Assembly (NCBI GenBank): GCA_030630395.1
Contig: DAOVNE010000001.1
Coordinates: 1 to 19,494, forward strand
Direction of reading: 5' to 3'
Origin: Candidatus Eiseniibacteriota bacterium
GTDB lineage: Bacteria > Joyebacterota > Joyebacteria > Joyebacterales > Joyebacteraceae
Length of the DNA stretch: 19,494 nucleotides
Shown here: positions 7,382 through 14,553 of the stretch, piece by piece
Position numbering within the stretch: the stretch's first letter is position 1
Layout: every line of letters starts with the position of its first letter
Position numbers and translations under genes: made by a program
Notes under the pieces: generated by a model
What the model saw: the letters and a program-made list of their open reading frames with translations, nothing else
Told to the model about the DNA's origin: nothing
Database searches by the model: none

Positions 7382-8317
7382 CTATGGGCCAGGGGACATC
7401 TCGAGCATCTTCACTAGCGCGCGCTGTGCACGCACTCTCGTCTCCTCAGGCACCTCGACAACGTACTGCTCGTGCTCAAGGGCGAATGCCAACCGTGGCA
7501 GGTCGGTCATCTTCATATTCCTGCAGACGGCGAAGGCGGACAGCGGGTAGAAGTTCCTGTCGGGGTACTCGCGATTCATGCGTTCAACAAGGCCTATCTC
7601 CGTTCCGACGATCAACTCATCGTGCTCGGCCGCGAGCTTCATCATCCCGCCGGTGGATGTCACGAAGTCCGCTTCGTTGATGACATCCGGTGGGCACTCG
7701 GGATGGACCACGATTCTCACGCCGGGGTGCTCCCCGCGAGCCAGTTGGATGTCCTCAGGACCGAACATGCTGTGAACGTAGCAGTGCCCCTCCCAGAGGA
7801 TGATCCTCTTGCTCGTCTTGGAGGCGACGTAGGCTCCCAGATTCCTGTCGGGCACGAAGATGATCTCGTCGGCATCCACTGCCTGTACGACCTCGACGGC
7901 GTTTGAGGATGTACAACATACGTCGCTCACCGCCTTGACCTCGGCTGATGTGTTGACGTAGGAAACGACAAGAGCGCCCGGGTGCTTCCTCCTCTCTGCC
8001 TCCACCTGTTGGGGAGTGGCCATGTCCGCCATCGGACAACCGGCCTCGAGAGAGGATATTATCACCTTCTTGTCTGGATTCAGAATCGCTGCACTCTCAG
8101 CCATGAACCTGACGCCACAGAGCACGATGAGCTCCGCATCGGTCTCCACGGCGAGCTGGGCCAGTTTCAGCGAATCACCCAGGTAGTCAGCCAGCACCTG
8201 GATCTCAGGCACCTGGTAGTTGTGTCCGAGAACCACCGCATTCTTCGATCTCTTAAACTCCTCAACGATCGAACTCAGTTCCTCCACGGTGAGACCGGCA
8301 TACTCATCGAGATGCAT
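7382..8317 (-). CDS. nadA: Quinolinate synthase A
   Basis: Condenses iminoaspartate with dihydroxyacetone phosphate to quinolinate using an oxygen-sensitive [4Fe-4S] cluster. Start placed at the ATG at 8317 because GGAGG lies 4 nt upstream and the N-terminus then fits compact NadA proteins (311 aa); an ATG at 8365 would add 16 residues with no spaced ribosome site. Motifs: GHNYQVPEIQ (31-40), GDSL (47-50), CGVRFMAE (67-74), SDVCCTSSNA, HPECPPDV and STGG (221-224). The three cluster cysteines are assigned as Cys94 (EAGCP), Cys179 (EGHCYVH) and Cys265 (AVCRN), spaced ~85 residues apart as in the family. It follows lpxK by 66 nt, apparently in the same transcript. Confidence 0.96.
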   Translation of the reverse strand: MHLDEYAGLTVEELSSIVEEFKRSKNAVVLGHNYQVPEIQVLADYLGDSLKLAQLAVETDAELIVLCGVRFMAESAAILNPDKKVIISSLEAGCPMADMATPQQVEAERRKHPGALVVSYVNTSAEVKAVSDVCCTSSNAVEVVQAVDADEIIFVPDRNLGAYVASKTSKRIILWEGHCYVHSMFGPEDIQLARGEHPGVRIVVHPECPPDVINEADFVTSTGGMMKLAAEHDELIVGTEIGLVERMNREYPDRNFYPLSAFAVCRNMKMTDLPRLAFALEHEQYVVEVPEETRVRAQRALVKMLEMSPGP

Positions 8318-8383
8318 CTTGCCTCCATGCCACTCAAGGCCACAGATTCTTTTCGGGCCGGCCATGCTCCGGGCCCTGTTCCC

Positions 8384-9487
8384 TCAGGATCCCATCACGG
8401 CGGTCAGCGCGTCGTCCAGAAGCTCCCGGCCCTTGAGCACTTCAAGGTCAATGCCCACGGCGATCACGGGAACCGCGGGACGCCACCCACCCAGTCTCAC
8501 AGCATCCTTCTCGGTCGTCAGTATCGCACGCGCACCCGCCGTCTTGAGTCGCCCTTCCAGCTCGGCAAGATCCTGCGTGCTGTACGCATGGTGATCCGGG
8601 AAAGCCACCCGGTCAGCCAGGGCGAAGCCCAGACCTTCGAGCATGCTGAAGAAGCCACTGGGATCGGCTATCCCCGCGACGGCCAGAAGCCGGCTCGTCC
8701 TGAAGGCTTCGGGGTTCGCTGCCTTGCCTGTCGTTACGTCCCAGAATTCCGCAGGTCGCATCCGCGTCTCGACCACGGGCACGGCGCGCGCGAGCGCGCC
8801 CAGAGTGGCGCGCACCTGCTCTGCTCCCCCCGCCGAATCGCACCGCGTCGCAATGATCAGTCCCGCTCTCGCGATGCCCAGTGGGTGCTCACGCAGAGTT
8901 CCGGCCGGGAGCATCATGCCGTTGCCGACCGGGTGAAGCGCATCCACTGCGACGACGTCGAGGTCCCGTGCCACCTGCAGATGCTGAAAGGCGTCATCCA
9001 GAATTATAACACCTGCCCCCAGTCTGTCTACGGCGTACCGGATGCCGTCGGCTCGCTTGGTCGCGACTACAACGGAGGCTCCACGGGTCAGGAGGGCCGT
9101 AAGATATGCTTCATCCCCCACCTCCCGCCAGGCGGCTATGGGACGCTCCCCGCGAGAGACGAGCTGCGTGCCACGACCTGTCCGACCGTAACCCCGGCTT
9201 ACGATGGCCACCGAGTGCCCAGCCTTGACAAGCCGTCGGGCCAGATAGATGACTATCGGTGTCTTCCCCGTTCCACCGACCACCATGTTCCCGACAGATA
9301 TGACGGGGACGTCGACGCCCGCTGGATGCGTGGCCCTCAAACGCAGGACAACAAACACGGCGATGGAGTACGGCAGTGAGACAAGCGTGAGAAGCCACAT
9401 GAGCAGGAGTGCGGGGTGCTTCACGCTCCGCCGCCCCCCGGCGACGGCTCCCCACCACTCGGCGACTCTCCGCCAGGACATGCTCAC
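8384..9487 (-). CDS. lpxK: Tetraacyldisaccharide 4'-kinase
   Basis: Phosphorylates the 4' position of the lipid A disaccharide at the inner membrane. 367 aa from a GTG at 9487 that overlaps the upstream stop by 4 nt; AGGAG lies 6 nt before it, whereas an ATG two codons later would be too far. Residues ~25-50 form the membrane-anchoring hydrophobic segment. The P-loop is GNMVVGGTGKTP (66-77), followed by SRGYGR (97-102) and VGDE (123-126). The catalytic Asp pair is in LDDAFQH (164-169), and the C-terminal TEKDAVRL motif is present. Length and motif order are normal for LpxK. Overlap with the waaA fusion indicates translational coupling of consecutive lipid A steps. Confidence 0.96.
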   Translation of the reverse strand: MSMSWRRVAEWWGAVAGGRRSVKHPALLLMWLLTLVSLPYSIAVFVVLRLRATHPAGVDVPVISVGNMVVGGTGKTPIVIYLARRLVKAGHSVAIVSRGYGRTGRGTQLVSRGERPIAAWREVGDEAYLTALLTRGASVVVATKRADGIRYAVDRLGAGVIILDDAFQHLQVARDLDVVAVDALHPVGNGMMLPAGTLREHPLGIARAGLIIATRCDSAGGAEQVRATLGALARAVPVVETRMRPAEFWDVTTGKAANPEAFRTSRLLAVAGIADPSGFFSMLEGLGFALADRVAFPDHHAYSTQDLAELEGRLKTAGARAILTTEKDAVRLGGWRPAVPVIAVGIDLEVLKGRELLDDALTAVMGS

Positions 9488-11493
9488 GAATCGCTCCTCT
9501 CCGCTTCCGACATCAGTAGTCCCGCCGTTTCCAGAAGCTCGATGGTTCTCGCTGTAGCTCCTCGTCCGGAAGCCAGAGCGTGCGCGGCCGCGTTCTTCAT
9601 AGAGGCCAGCGCGCGTTGATCAGACAGCAGCGTCTTGAGTTCCGACGCAAGCTCGCCGTAGCCTTGAACCTCCCTCGCCGCCCCCGAGTTCAGGAGCTCC
9701 TGCGCGCTCTCACGACAGCTGTCCGTGTACGGACCAAACAGAACGGGCACGTGCTGTGCCGCGGGCTCCAAGGGATTGTGGCCCCCGTAGGCCTCGAGAC
9801 TCCCTCCGACGAACGCGACATCACTGGCGGCGTACAGACTCGAAAGCTCTCCTGTGGTATCGAGAAGCACGACGGCCCGCTTCTCCGATTCGCTCGTTGC
9901 CCCAAGGTGTGTGCGACGAACAGTGGCGATGCCGGCCTCTGACAGCTTCTTCTCGAGAGCGGCTACCCGCGCAAGGTGTCTCGGCGCTACGACCGCGCGT
10001 AGTCCCGGAATCTCACCGAGGAGTTCGCCCAGGACTCCCACGATACCACGCTCCTCCTTCGGGCGAACGCTTCCGAATACGACGACCTTCTCATTCTGCT
10101 CCATCCCGAGCGATGCTCGCATATCACGTCTCTCGCCATCCGAGAGAGGGCGAGCCAGCGTGTCGAACTTGAGGTTGCCCACGACGTGCACGACTCCCTC
10201 TGACACACCCAGGCGAAGGAATCTATCTCGATCGGCTTCCGTCTGGACGGCGGCCAGCGCCAGGACTCGTCCTGCCCCCTTGAGCGGCGAGAGAAGTCCC
10301 TCGGACCGGCCGACCGTACGCTCTGAGAGGCGCCCGTTCACAACTGCCTCCGGCAGCCGAGCGCGCTCGGCGATGGCGAGCAGATTCGGCCAGAGCTCGG
10401 TCTCGGCGAGAATGAGGGCACGCGGCTGCATCCTCAGGAGCGTCTGAGACACGGCGGCCGGGAAGTCGAGCGGAGCGAATGACACGCTACAGACATCACC
10501 GAGAAGCGACCGAGCAACCTCGACACCTGTCGGGGTCACCGCCGTCACGACAACGCGCTCGCCTCGGTAGACGAGAGCACGCACGAGAGGAAGAGCCGCT
10601 GTTATCTCCCCCACGGACGCGACGTGAATCCAGAGCGAGCCGGAAGGGATCTTTGGAGCCCTCCCAAGCCTCTCCCGCCACTCCTCTCGCCCCATCGATC
10701 GAGTGAGGGCGGACCAGGGCAGTGCAATCCACCACAGGAGAGTCGCGAGTCCTCTGTAGAGCCTGTATCCCGGACCGCGCCGAAACTCTGCTGCTTTGAG
10801 CATCTCCAGAGCCAGCTCCGCGAGTCTGTCCAGCTCCAGGCCGAGTCTGCAGGCCTTTGCCTCCAGATCCACACTTCCTGGATCGGGGTCCACGGGCTCG
10901 AACGGTTCCCCATGCACAACAACGACTCTCGAGAAGGGCAGTGGGATCAGGAATCCATCCCAGCTTGACAGTCTACGGTATCTGCTCGCCGCAACGGCCG
11001 CTGGGATGATGACGCCTCCCGACTTGGCGGCAAGATACAGAATCCCAGTCTGTGCGCGTCGCGCCGGGCCTCGAGGTCCGTCCGGAGTGATCGCAAGATC
11101 GTATCCGCTCCGTGCCCGCGCGATCATCTTCAGGAGTCCCCTGACCGAACCGCGGCTCGTCGAGCCTCGCTCGACGCCGAATCCCAGACCCGTCATCACC
11201 CTGGCACTCATCTCGCCATCGCGATGCCACGACGAGAGTACGAATATGCGTCGTCCGCGATAAATGTATTCGAGAGGCAGAATGTGGCCGTGCCAGAATG
11301 CATGCACAACGGCCCCACCCCCTGTGTGAATCCTCTCGACGGCCTTGTGATTCACGACGCGCGTTCGCCATGTCGCTCCAAGCGTTCTGACTATGGCAGG
11401 ACCCACGAACCCCACGATCCACATGAGGAGCAGTTCGCGCCGCGAGAACTTCGCACCCTGAGACTCGCCGCCCCGTCTTACCCGCGCCGTCAT
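9484..11493 (-). CDS. waaA: Fusion: DUF374/LpxJ-like acyltransferase + Kdo transferase WaaA
   Basis: One uninterrupted 669-aa frame from an ATG at 11493 that overlaps the lpxB stop by 4 nt. Residues ~15-235 match the DUF374 acyltransferase family: WHGH (67-70), HRDGE (90-94), GSTSRG (110-115), TPDGPRGP (136-143) and QTGILYLA. This family contains LpxJ, a late lipid A acyltransferase in Helicobacter that acts before Kdo addition. Residues ~242-669 are a full-length Kdo transferase (GT-B fold): membrane helix ~246-264, HVASVGE with the likely catalytic Glu296, ETELWPN (364-370), GNLKFD (439-444) and GGHNPLEPA (570-578). The separate genes are often neighbours in other bacteria; here they form one polypeptide, so acylation and Kdo transfer are probably coupled at the membrane. 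Whether WaaA adds one or two Kdo cannot be told. Confidence 0.93.
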   Translation of the reverse strand: MTARVRRGGESQGAKFSRRELLLMWIVGFVGPAIVRTLGATWRTRVVNHKAVERIHTGGGAVVHAFWHGHILPLEYIYRGRRIFVLSSWHRDGEMSARVMTGLGFGVERGSTSRGSVRGLLKMIARARSGYDLAITPDGPRGPARRAQTGILYLAAKSGGVIIPAAVAASRYRRLSSWDGFLIPLPFSRVVVVHGEPFEPVDPDPGSVDLEAKACRLGLELDRLAELALEMLKAAEFRRGPGYRLYRGLATLLWWIALPWSALTRSMGREEWRERLGRAPKIPSGSLWIHVASVGEITAALPLVRALVYRGERVVVTAVTPTGVEVARSLLGDVCSVSFAPLDFPAAVSQTLLRMQPRALILAETELWPNLLAIAERARLPEAVVNGRLSERTVGRSEGLLSPLKGAGRVLALAAVQTEADRDRFLRLGVSEGVVHVVGNLKFDTLARPLSDGERRDMRASLGMEQNEKVVVFGSVRPKEERGIVGVLGELLGEIPGLRAVVAPRHLARVAALEKKLSEAGIATVRRTHLGATSESEKRAVVLLDTTGELSSLYAASDVAFVGGSLEAYGGHNPLEPAAQHVPVLFGPYTDSCRESAQELLNSGAAREVQGYGELASELKTLLSDQRALASMKNAAAHALASGRGATARTIELLETAGLLMSEAERSDS

Positions 11494-12632
11494 GCTCCCT
11501 CCATCATGGCCAGAATGCTCTCTGCAACCTTCGCCGCAGCGCCTGGTTCCCCGAGAAGGTCCCTGACCCCGAGGAGACGACGTGACGTGTCTACATACAG
11601 CCTCTCGTCCTTCAGGTAGTCTGACACACCGGCGGCCAGCCGCTCTGGTGTCAGGTCTGCCTGCACAAGCTCCGGAACGACTCTCTCGCCGGCCACGATG
11701 TTCACGAGTCCTATCTGTGGAATCTTCACGAGCAACCGACCTATTCGATACGAGAGCGGTGACGTGCGGTAGACAATGACCATCGGTGTCCCGAAGCAGG
11801 CCGCCTCCAGAGTCGCCGTCCCGGAGGAGACCATCAGAACGCTGGCTTCGGCCATGAGATCATGAGTGTCTCCGGGCGCCATCACTTCTACGCCATCGAG
11901 CGCAGGATCCCCCCCCACCTCAAGCTCGCTCGGGTCCATTCCCTCAGCAAGACCGAGTTTGAAGTCGATCTCCCCGAACTCACGTCTCAGGATGCGGACG
12001 GCACGGAGCATCGCCGGCAGATGCCGGGCTATCTCCTCGCGTCTGCTGCCGGGAAGAAGACCTATCAGGGGACGCGCCGGGAGAGCAGTCCTGGGCGTGC
12101 GCAGAGCCGCGATCTCGGGTTCATCCATGAGCGGATGTCCGACGAAATCGACTTCGACTCCCCTGTCCGCGTAGAAGCTCTTCTCGAAGGGCAGGATGAC
12201 AGCCATGCGATCGGTGCGCTCGGATATCTTCTTGACGCGTCGCTCACCCCACGCCCAGACCTGAGGGCTGATGTAGTAGAAGACTTTCACTCCCGCCGCC
12301 TTGAGCGCGCGGGCAAGCGCAAGGTTGAAACCGGGGTAGTCGACGAGGACAGCAACTCGCGTCTGCCTCTTGGAGACCATATCGAGAAGCTCACGCATGG
12401 CGCGTTTGAGTCTGGGGATGTGGCGGATGACCTCCGCAAAACCGACGACGGCGAAGTCGCTCGAATGATGACTGAGCTCCATGCCGGCCGACTGCATGAG
12501 GTCGCCGCCGACACCGAAGATGCGTACGTCGGAGGAAAACTCGTTCAGGTGGGCTATTACCTTGGAAGCATGTAGATCGCCGGACGCCTCACCGGCAACA
12601 AATAGCAGCGATCGACTCCGATGACTCATCAT
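11490..12632 (-). CDS. lpxB: Lipid-A-disaccharide synthase
   Basis: Joins lipid X and UDP-2,3-diacylglucosamine into the lipid A disaccharide at the cytoplasmic face of the inner membrane. 380 aa from tandem ATGs at 12632 and 12629; GGAGG is 3 nt before the first and 6 nt before the second, so the second may be the one used. Family motifs in order: VAGEASGDLHA (12-22), VDYPGFN (Asp98 matches the essential E. coli Asp98), YYISPQVWAWG (119-129), GHPLMD (165-170), LLPGSRREEI (192-201), SSGTATLEA and QIGLVNIVAG. Length is normal (E. coli 382). It lies 82 nt after the oxidoreductase gene and overlaps the waaA fusion by 4 nt. Confidence 0.96.
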   Translation of the reverse strand: MMSHRSRSLLFVAGEASGDLHASKVIAHLNEFSSDVRIFGVGGDLMQSAGMELSHHSSDFAVVGFAEVIRHIPRLKRAMRELLDMVSKRQTRVAVLVDYPGFNLALARALKAAGVKVFYYISPQVWAWGERRVKKISERTDRMAVILPFEKSFYADRGVEVDFVGHPLMDEPEIAALRTPRTALPARPLIGLLPGSRREEIARHLPAMLRAVRILRREFGEIDFKLGLAEGMDPSELEVGGDPALDGVEVMAPGDTHDLMAEASVLMVSSGTATLEAACFGTPMVIVYRTSPLSYRIGRLLVKIPQIGLVNIVAGERVVPELVQADLTPERLAAGVSDYLKDERLYVDTSRRLLGVRDLLGEPGAAAKVAESILAMMEGA

Positions 12633-12714
12633 CGTCCTCCGAAGACGCCGCTCCTGCTCTCAAGCACGCCTGGATGCAACGGGCCCTTGGTGTGTGGGAT
12701 TGCACGCTAGGGAT

Positions 12715-13677
12715 CTAGCTGATCTGCCTCAGGATCTCAGTCGCGACCTCGAGAGCCATGAGGCCGTCCTTCCCACTGACGGTGGGCTTGTCCCCTGTGG
12801 ACACCGATCGCAGGAACGACGCCAGCTCCATCTCAAGCGCGTCGGCTCCGTCCATGGCGGGCGCCGTGAAATCGACAACGTCCTCGAGACCTCCCTCGAT
12901 CTTGCCCGTGGCGATCTCGAGTAGCTTCTCAGGAGAAATGTCTTTCTTGCGAAAGACCTCCACCTTCGGCGCCATGCAGTCAATTGAGATATACGCATCG
13001 CGCTGGAAGAACCGGATCTTGCGAATCCTCTCCCTCGAGACGCGACTCGCCGTCAGATTCGCAACGCACCCATTTGCGAAGGTCAGCCTCGCGTTCGCGA
13101 TATCTACATTGGGAGAGAGGACAGGGACGCCGACCGCGTCGATCCGCTCGATCGGAGAATCAACCGCTGTGAGTATGAGATCGATATCGTGGATCATGAG
13201 ATCCAGGACGACCGGCACGTCCGTCCCGCGGGGAGCGAAGATGCCAAGTCTGTGCGCCTCGACGAACATCGGGCTCGCGATTTCACAGAGTGCCGCACGA
13301 ATCGCCTGGTTGAAGCGTTCGATGTGACCGATCTGGAGCCTGAGATTGCGCTCACCCGCGACTGCAACAAGCTCCTCCGCCTCAGAGACAGTCGAGGCTA
13401 TGGGTTTCTCGATGAGGACGTGAACGTCGTTCTTGAGGCACTCGAGTCCTATCCGATGGTGAGCCCTCGTGGGCACGGCGACACTCACAGCGTCCACGGT
13501 CCCAAGCAGCTCGCTCATGGAATCGAACACACGCGTCGAGAATTCCTCCGCTATGACGCCCGAGCGAGTCCTGTCGTCGTCATAGACACCAACGAGTTCA
13601 CAGGCGGGAAGCTCGGAGTAGACGCGCGTGTGGAATCTCCCGAGATGACCGACACCGATAACGCCGACTCTGAGCAT
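12715..13677 (-). CDS. Gfo/Idh/MocA-family NAD(P)-dependent oxidoreductase
   Basis: 320 aa from the ATG at 13677, chosen because GAGGG lies 6 nt upstream; an in-frame TTG at 13701 adds eight basic residues without support. N-terminal Rossmann fold with GVGHLG (8-13), the family's EKP motif (90-92), GHIERFN (117-123) and the second-domain DLMIHD (159-164) bearing the likely catalytic Asp/His. The family oxidises or reduces sugar nucleotides and related compounds. Its site between lpxA and lpxB is the key clue: in Acidithiobacillus the Gfo-type GnnA, with aminotransferase GnnB, lies there and makes the 3-amino analogue of UDP-GlcNAc used by LpxA. No gnnB is visible here, so a different role, or a partner elsewhere, is possible. 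A terminator-like hairpin separates it from lpxA. Confidence 0.88.
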   Translation of the reverse strand: MLRVGVIGVGHLGRFHTRVYSELPACELVGVYDDDRTRSGVIAEEFSTRVFDSMSELLGTVDAVSVAVPTRAHHRIGLECLKNDVHVLIEKPIASTVSEAEELVAVAGERNLRLQIGHIERFNQAIRAALCEIASPMFVEAHRLGIFAPRGTDVPVVLDLMIHDIDLILTAVDSPIERIDAVGVPVLSPNVDIANARLTFANGCVANLTASRVSRERIRKIRFFQRDAYISIDCMAPKVEVFRKKDISPEKLLEIATGKIEGGLEDVVDFTAPAMDGADALEMELASFLRSVSTGDKPTVSGKDGLMALEVATEILRQIS

Positions 13678-13747
13678 CGCATTCCCTCGTTTTCGTCGCA
13701 AGACGCGCGGTATCCAGTGATGGAGTGGCTAGCCTCGCGTGTCCGCT

Positions 13748-13771
13748 GAAAAGCCTCCCTCAAGGAGGCTA
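13748..13771 (-). terminator. Terminator-like hairpin immediately after lpxA
   Basis: On the minus strand AGCCTCC (13770-13764) and GGAGGCT (13758-13752) make a perfect 7-bp stem with loop TTGAG, ending in a run of four T (the first still in the stem). The lpxA stop codon TAG overlaps the base of the 5' arm. The short T-run suggests partial termination, which would lower expression of the oxidoreductase-lpxB-waaA part relative to bamA-lpxA. No convincing promoter was seen in the remaining 70 nt before the next gene. Confidence 0.55.
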
Positions 13772-14542
13772 CTTGATAATGCCCCGGGATGAAGACTCGA
13801 TAAAGGCTACGAGGTCATCTATCTCCGCGCTCGCCGGCATCTCGGCCCGTATCCTGACCAGAGCCTGCGTGGTGTTCAGGTCCGAGAGATAGAGAAGCCT
13901 GTAGCACTGCCTGAGCTGGCTGAGCGACTCATCGGAGAAGCCGTGCCGCTGAAGCCCTACGGTGTTGACCTCGATCGGTCGGGTCGGAATACCTGCCACC
14001 TTGAAGTACGGCGGTATGTCCTTGCTGACGCGTGATGCGCCACCGACGAAGCTGTGTCTTCCTATCCGTACGAACTGGTGCACGGGAGTCATTCCACCGA
14101 TGATAGCGTACTCCCCAACCTCGACGTGACCCGCGAGATTCACTGCATTCACTATCACCACGTTGTCCCCGATGATGCAGTTGTGAGCGATGTGCACGTA
14201 GGCCATGATCAGAACGTCTTTGCCTATGGTGGTCGCCTCGCCTGCACCGGCGGCGCGGTTGATGGTGGCGAACTCCCGGATCGTTGTCCTGTCGCCGATG
14301 GTGAGAAACGACTTCTCGCCATCGTACTTCAGATCCTGGGGATCCGAGCCGACCACGGCGCCGTGTGCTATGAAACAGTTCTTTCCGACCACCGTGTCCT
14401 TCTCCACGAGCGCGGTCGATCCAATAGTAGTCCCGTCGCCAATCGTGACACCGGGACCGATTATGGCGAACGCCCCCACGATGACCCCATCCCCCAACTG
14501 CGCGCTCTCATCGATCACTGCCCTGGCATCTACTTGATTCAT
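13769..14542 (-). CDS. lpxA: UDP-N-acetylglucosamine O-acyltransferase
   Basis: First step of lipid A synthesis: transfers a 3-hydroxyacyl chain from ACP to UDP-GlcNAc (or UDP-GlcNAc3N in some bacteria). Start placed at the ATG at 14542 because GGAG is 6 nt upstream and the N-terminus then fits the family; GTG 14557, ATG 14554 and ATG 14548 are in-frame alternatives that reach the lpxC-fabZ stop. 257 aa (E. coli 262). Hexapeptide repeats of a left-handed beta-helix run from ~8 to ~175. The catalytic His is His120 in VHIAHNC (E. coli His125), with LAGHVEVG, AIIGGMTPVHQF and the C-terminal GLQRHGF helical region all present. Acyl-chain length preference cannot be read with certainty. Confidence 0.96.
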   Translation of the reverse strand: MNQVDARAVIDESAQLGDGVIVGAFAIIGPGVTIGDGTTIGSTALVEKDTVVGKNCFIAHGAVVGSDPQDLKYDGEKSFLTIGDRTTIREFATINRAAGAGEATTIGKDVLIMAYVHIAHNCIIGDNVVIVNAVNLAGHVEVGEYAIIGGMTPVHQFVRIGRHSFVGGASRVSKDIPPYFKVAGIPTRPIEVNTVGLQRHGFSDESLSQLRQCYRLLYLSDLNTTQALVRIRAEMPASAEIDDLVAFIESSSRGIIK

Positions 14543-14553
14543 CGGCATCTCCA

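Noticed and set aside
8318..8383. GGGCC/GGCCC pairing in the spacer between lpxK and nadA
   Set aside because: Needs a bulge and has no T-run; expected in GC-rich sequence and not convincing as a terminator or riboswitch. No NAD-related riboswitch features were recognised.
7982..9379. 465-codon open frame on the + strand opposite nadA and lpxK
   Set aside because: It lies entirely antisense to two genes with intact active-site motifs, and its translation is His/Arg-rich with no recognisable domain or ribosome site. GC-rich DNA readily gives such shadows.
11862..12575. 237-codon open frame on the + strand opposite lpxB
   Set aside because: Antisense to lpxB, whose motifs are complete; no independent support.
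12706..12719. GCTAG-GGAT-CTAGC hairpin at the stop of the oxidoreductase gene
   Set aside because: Only a 5-bp stem with no T-run; likely chance.
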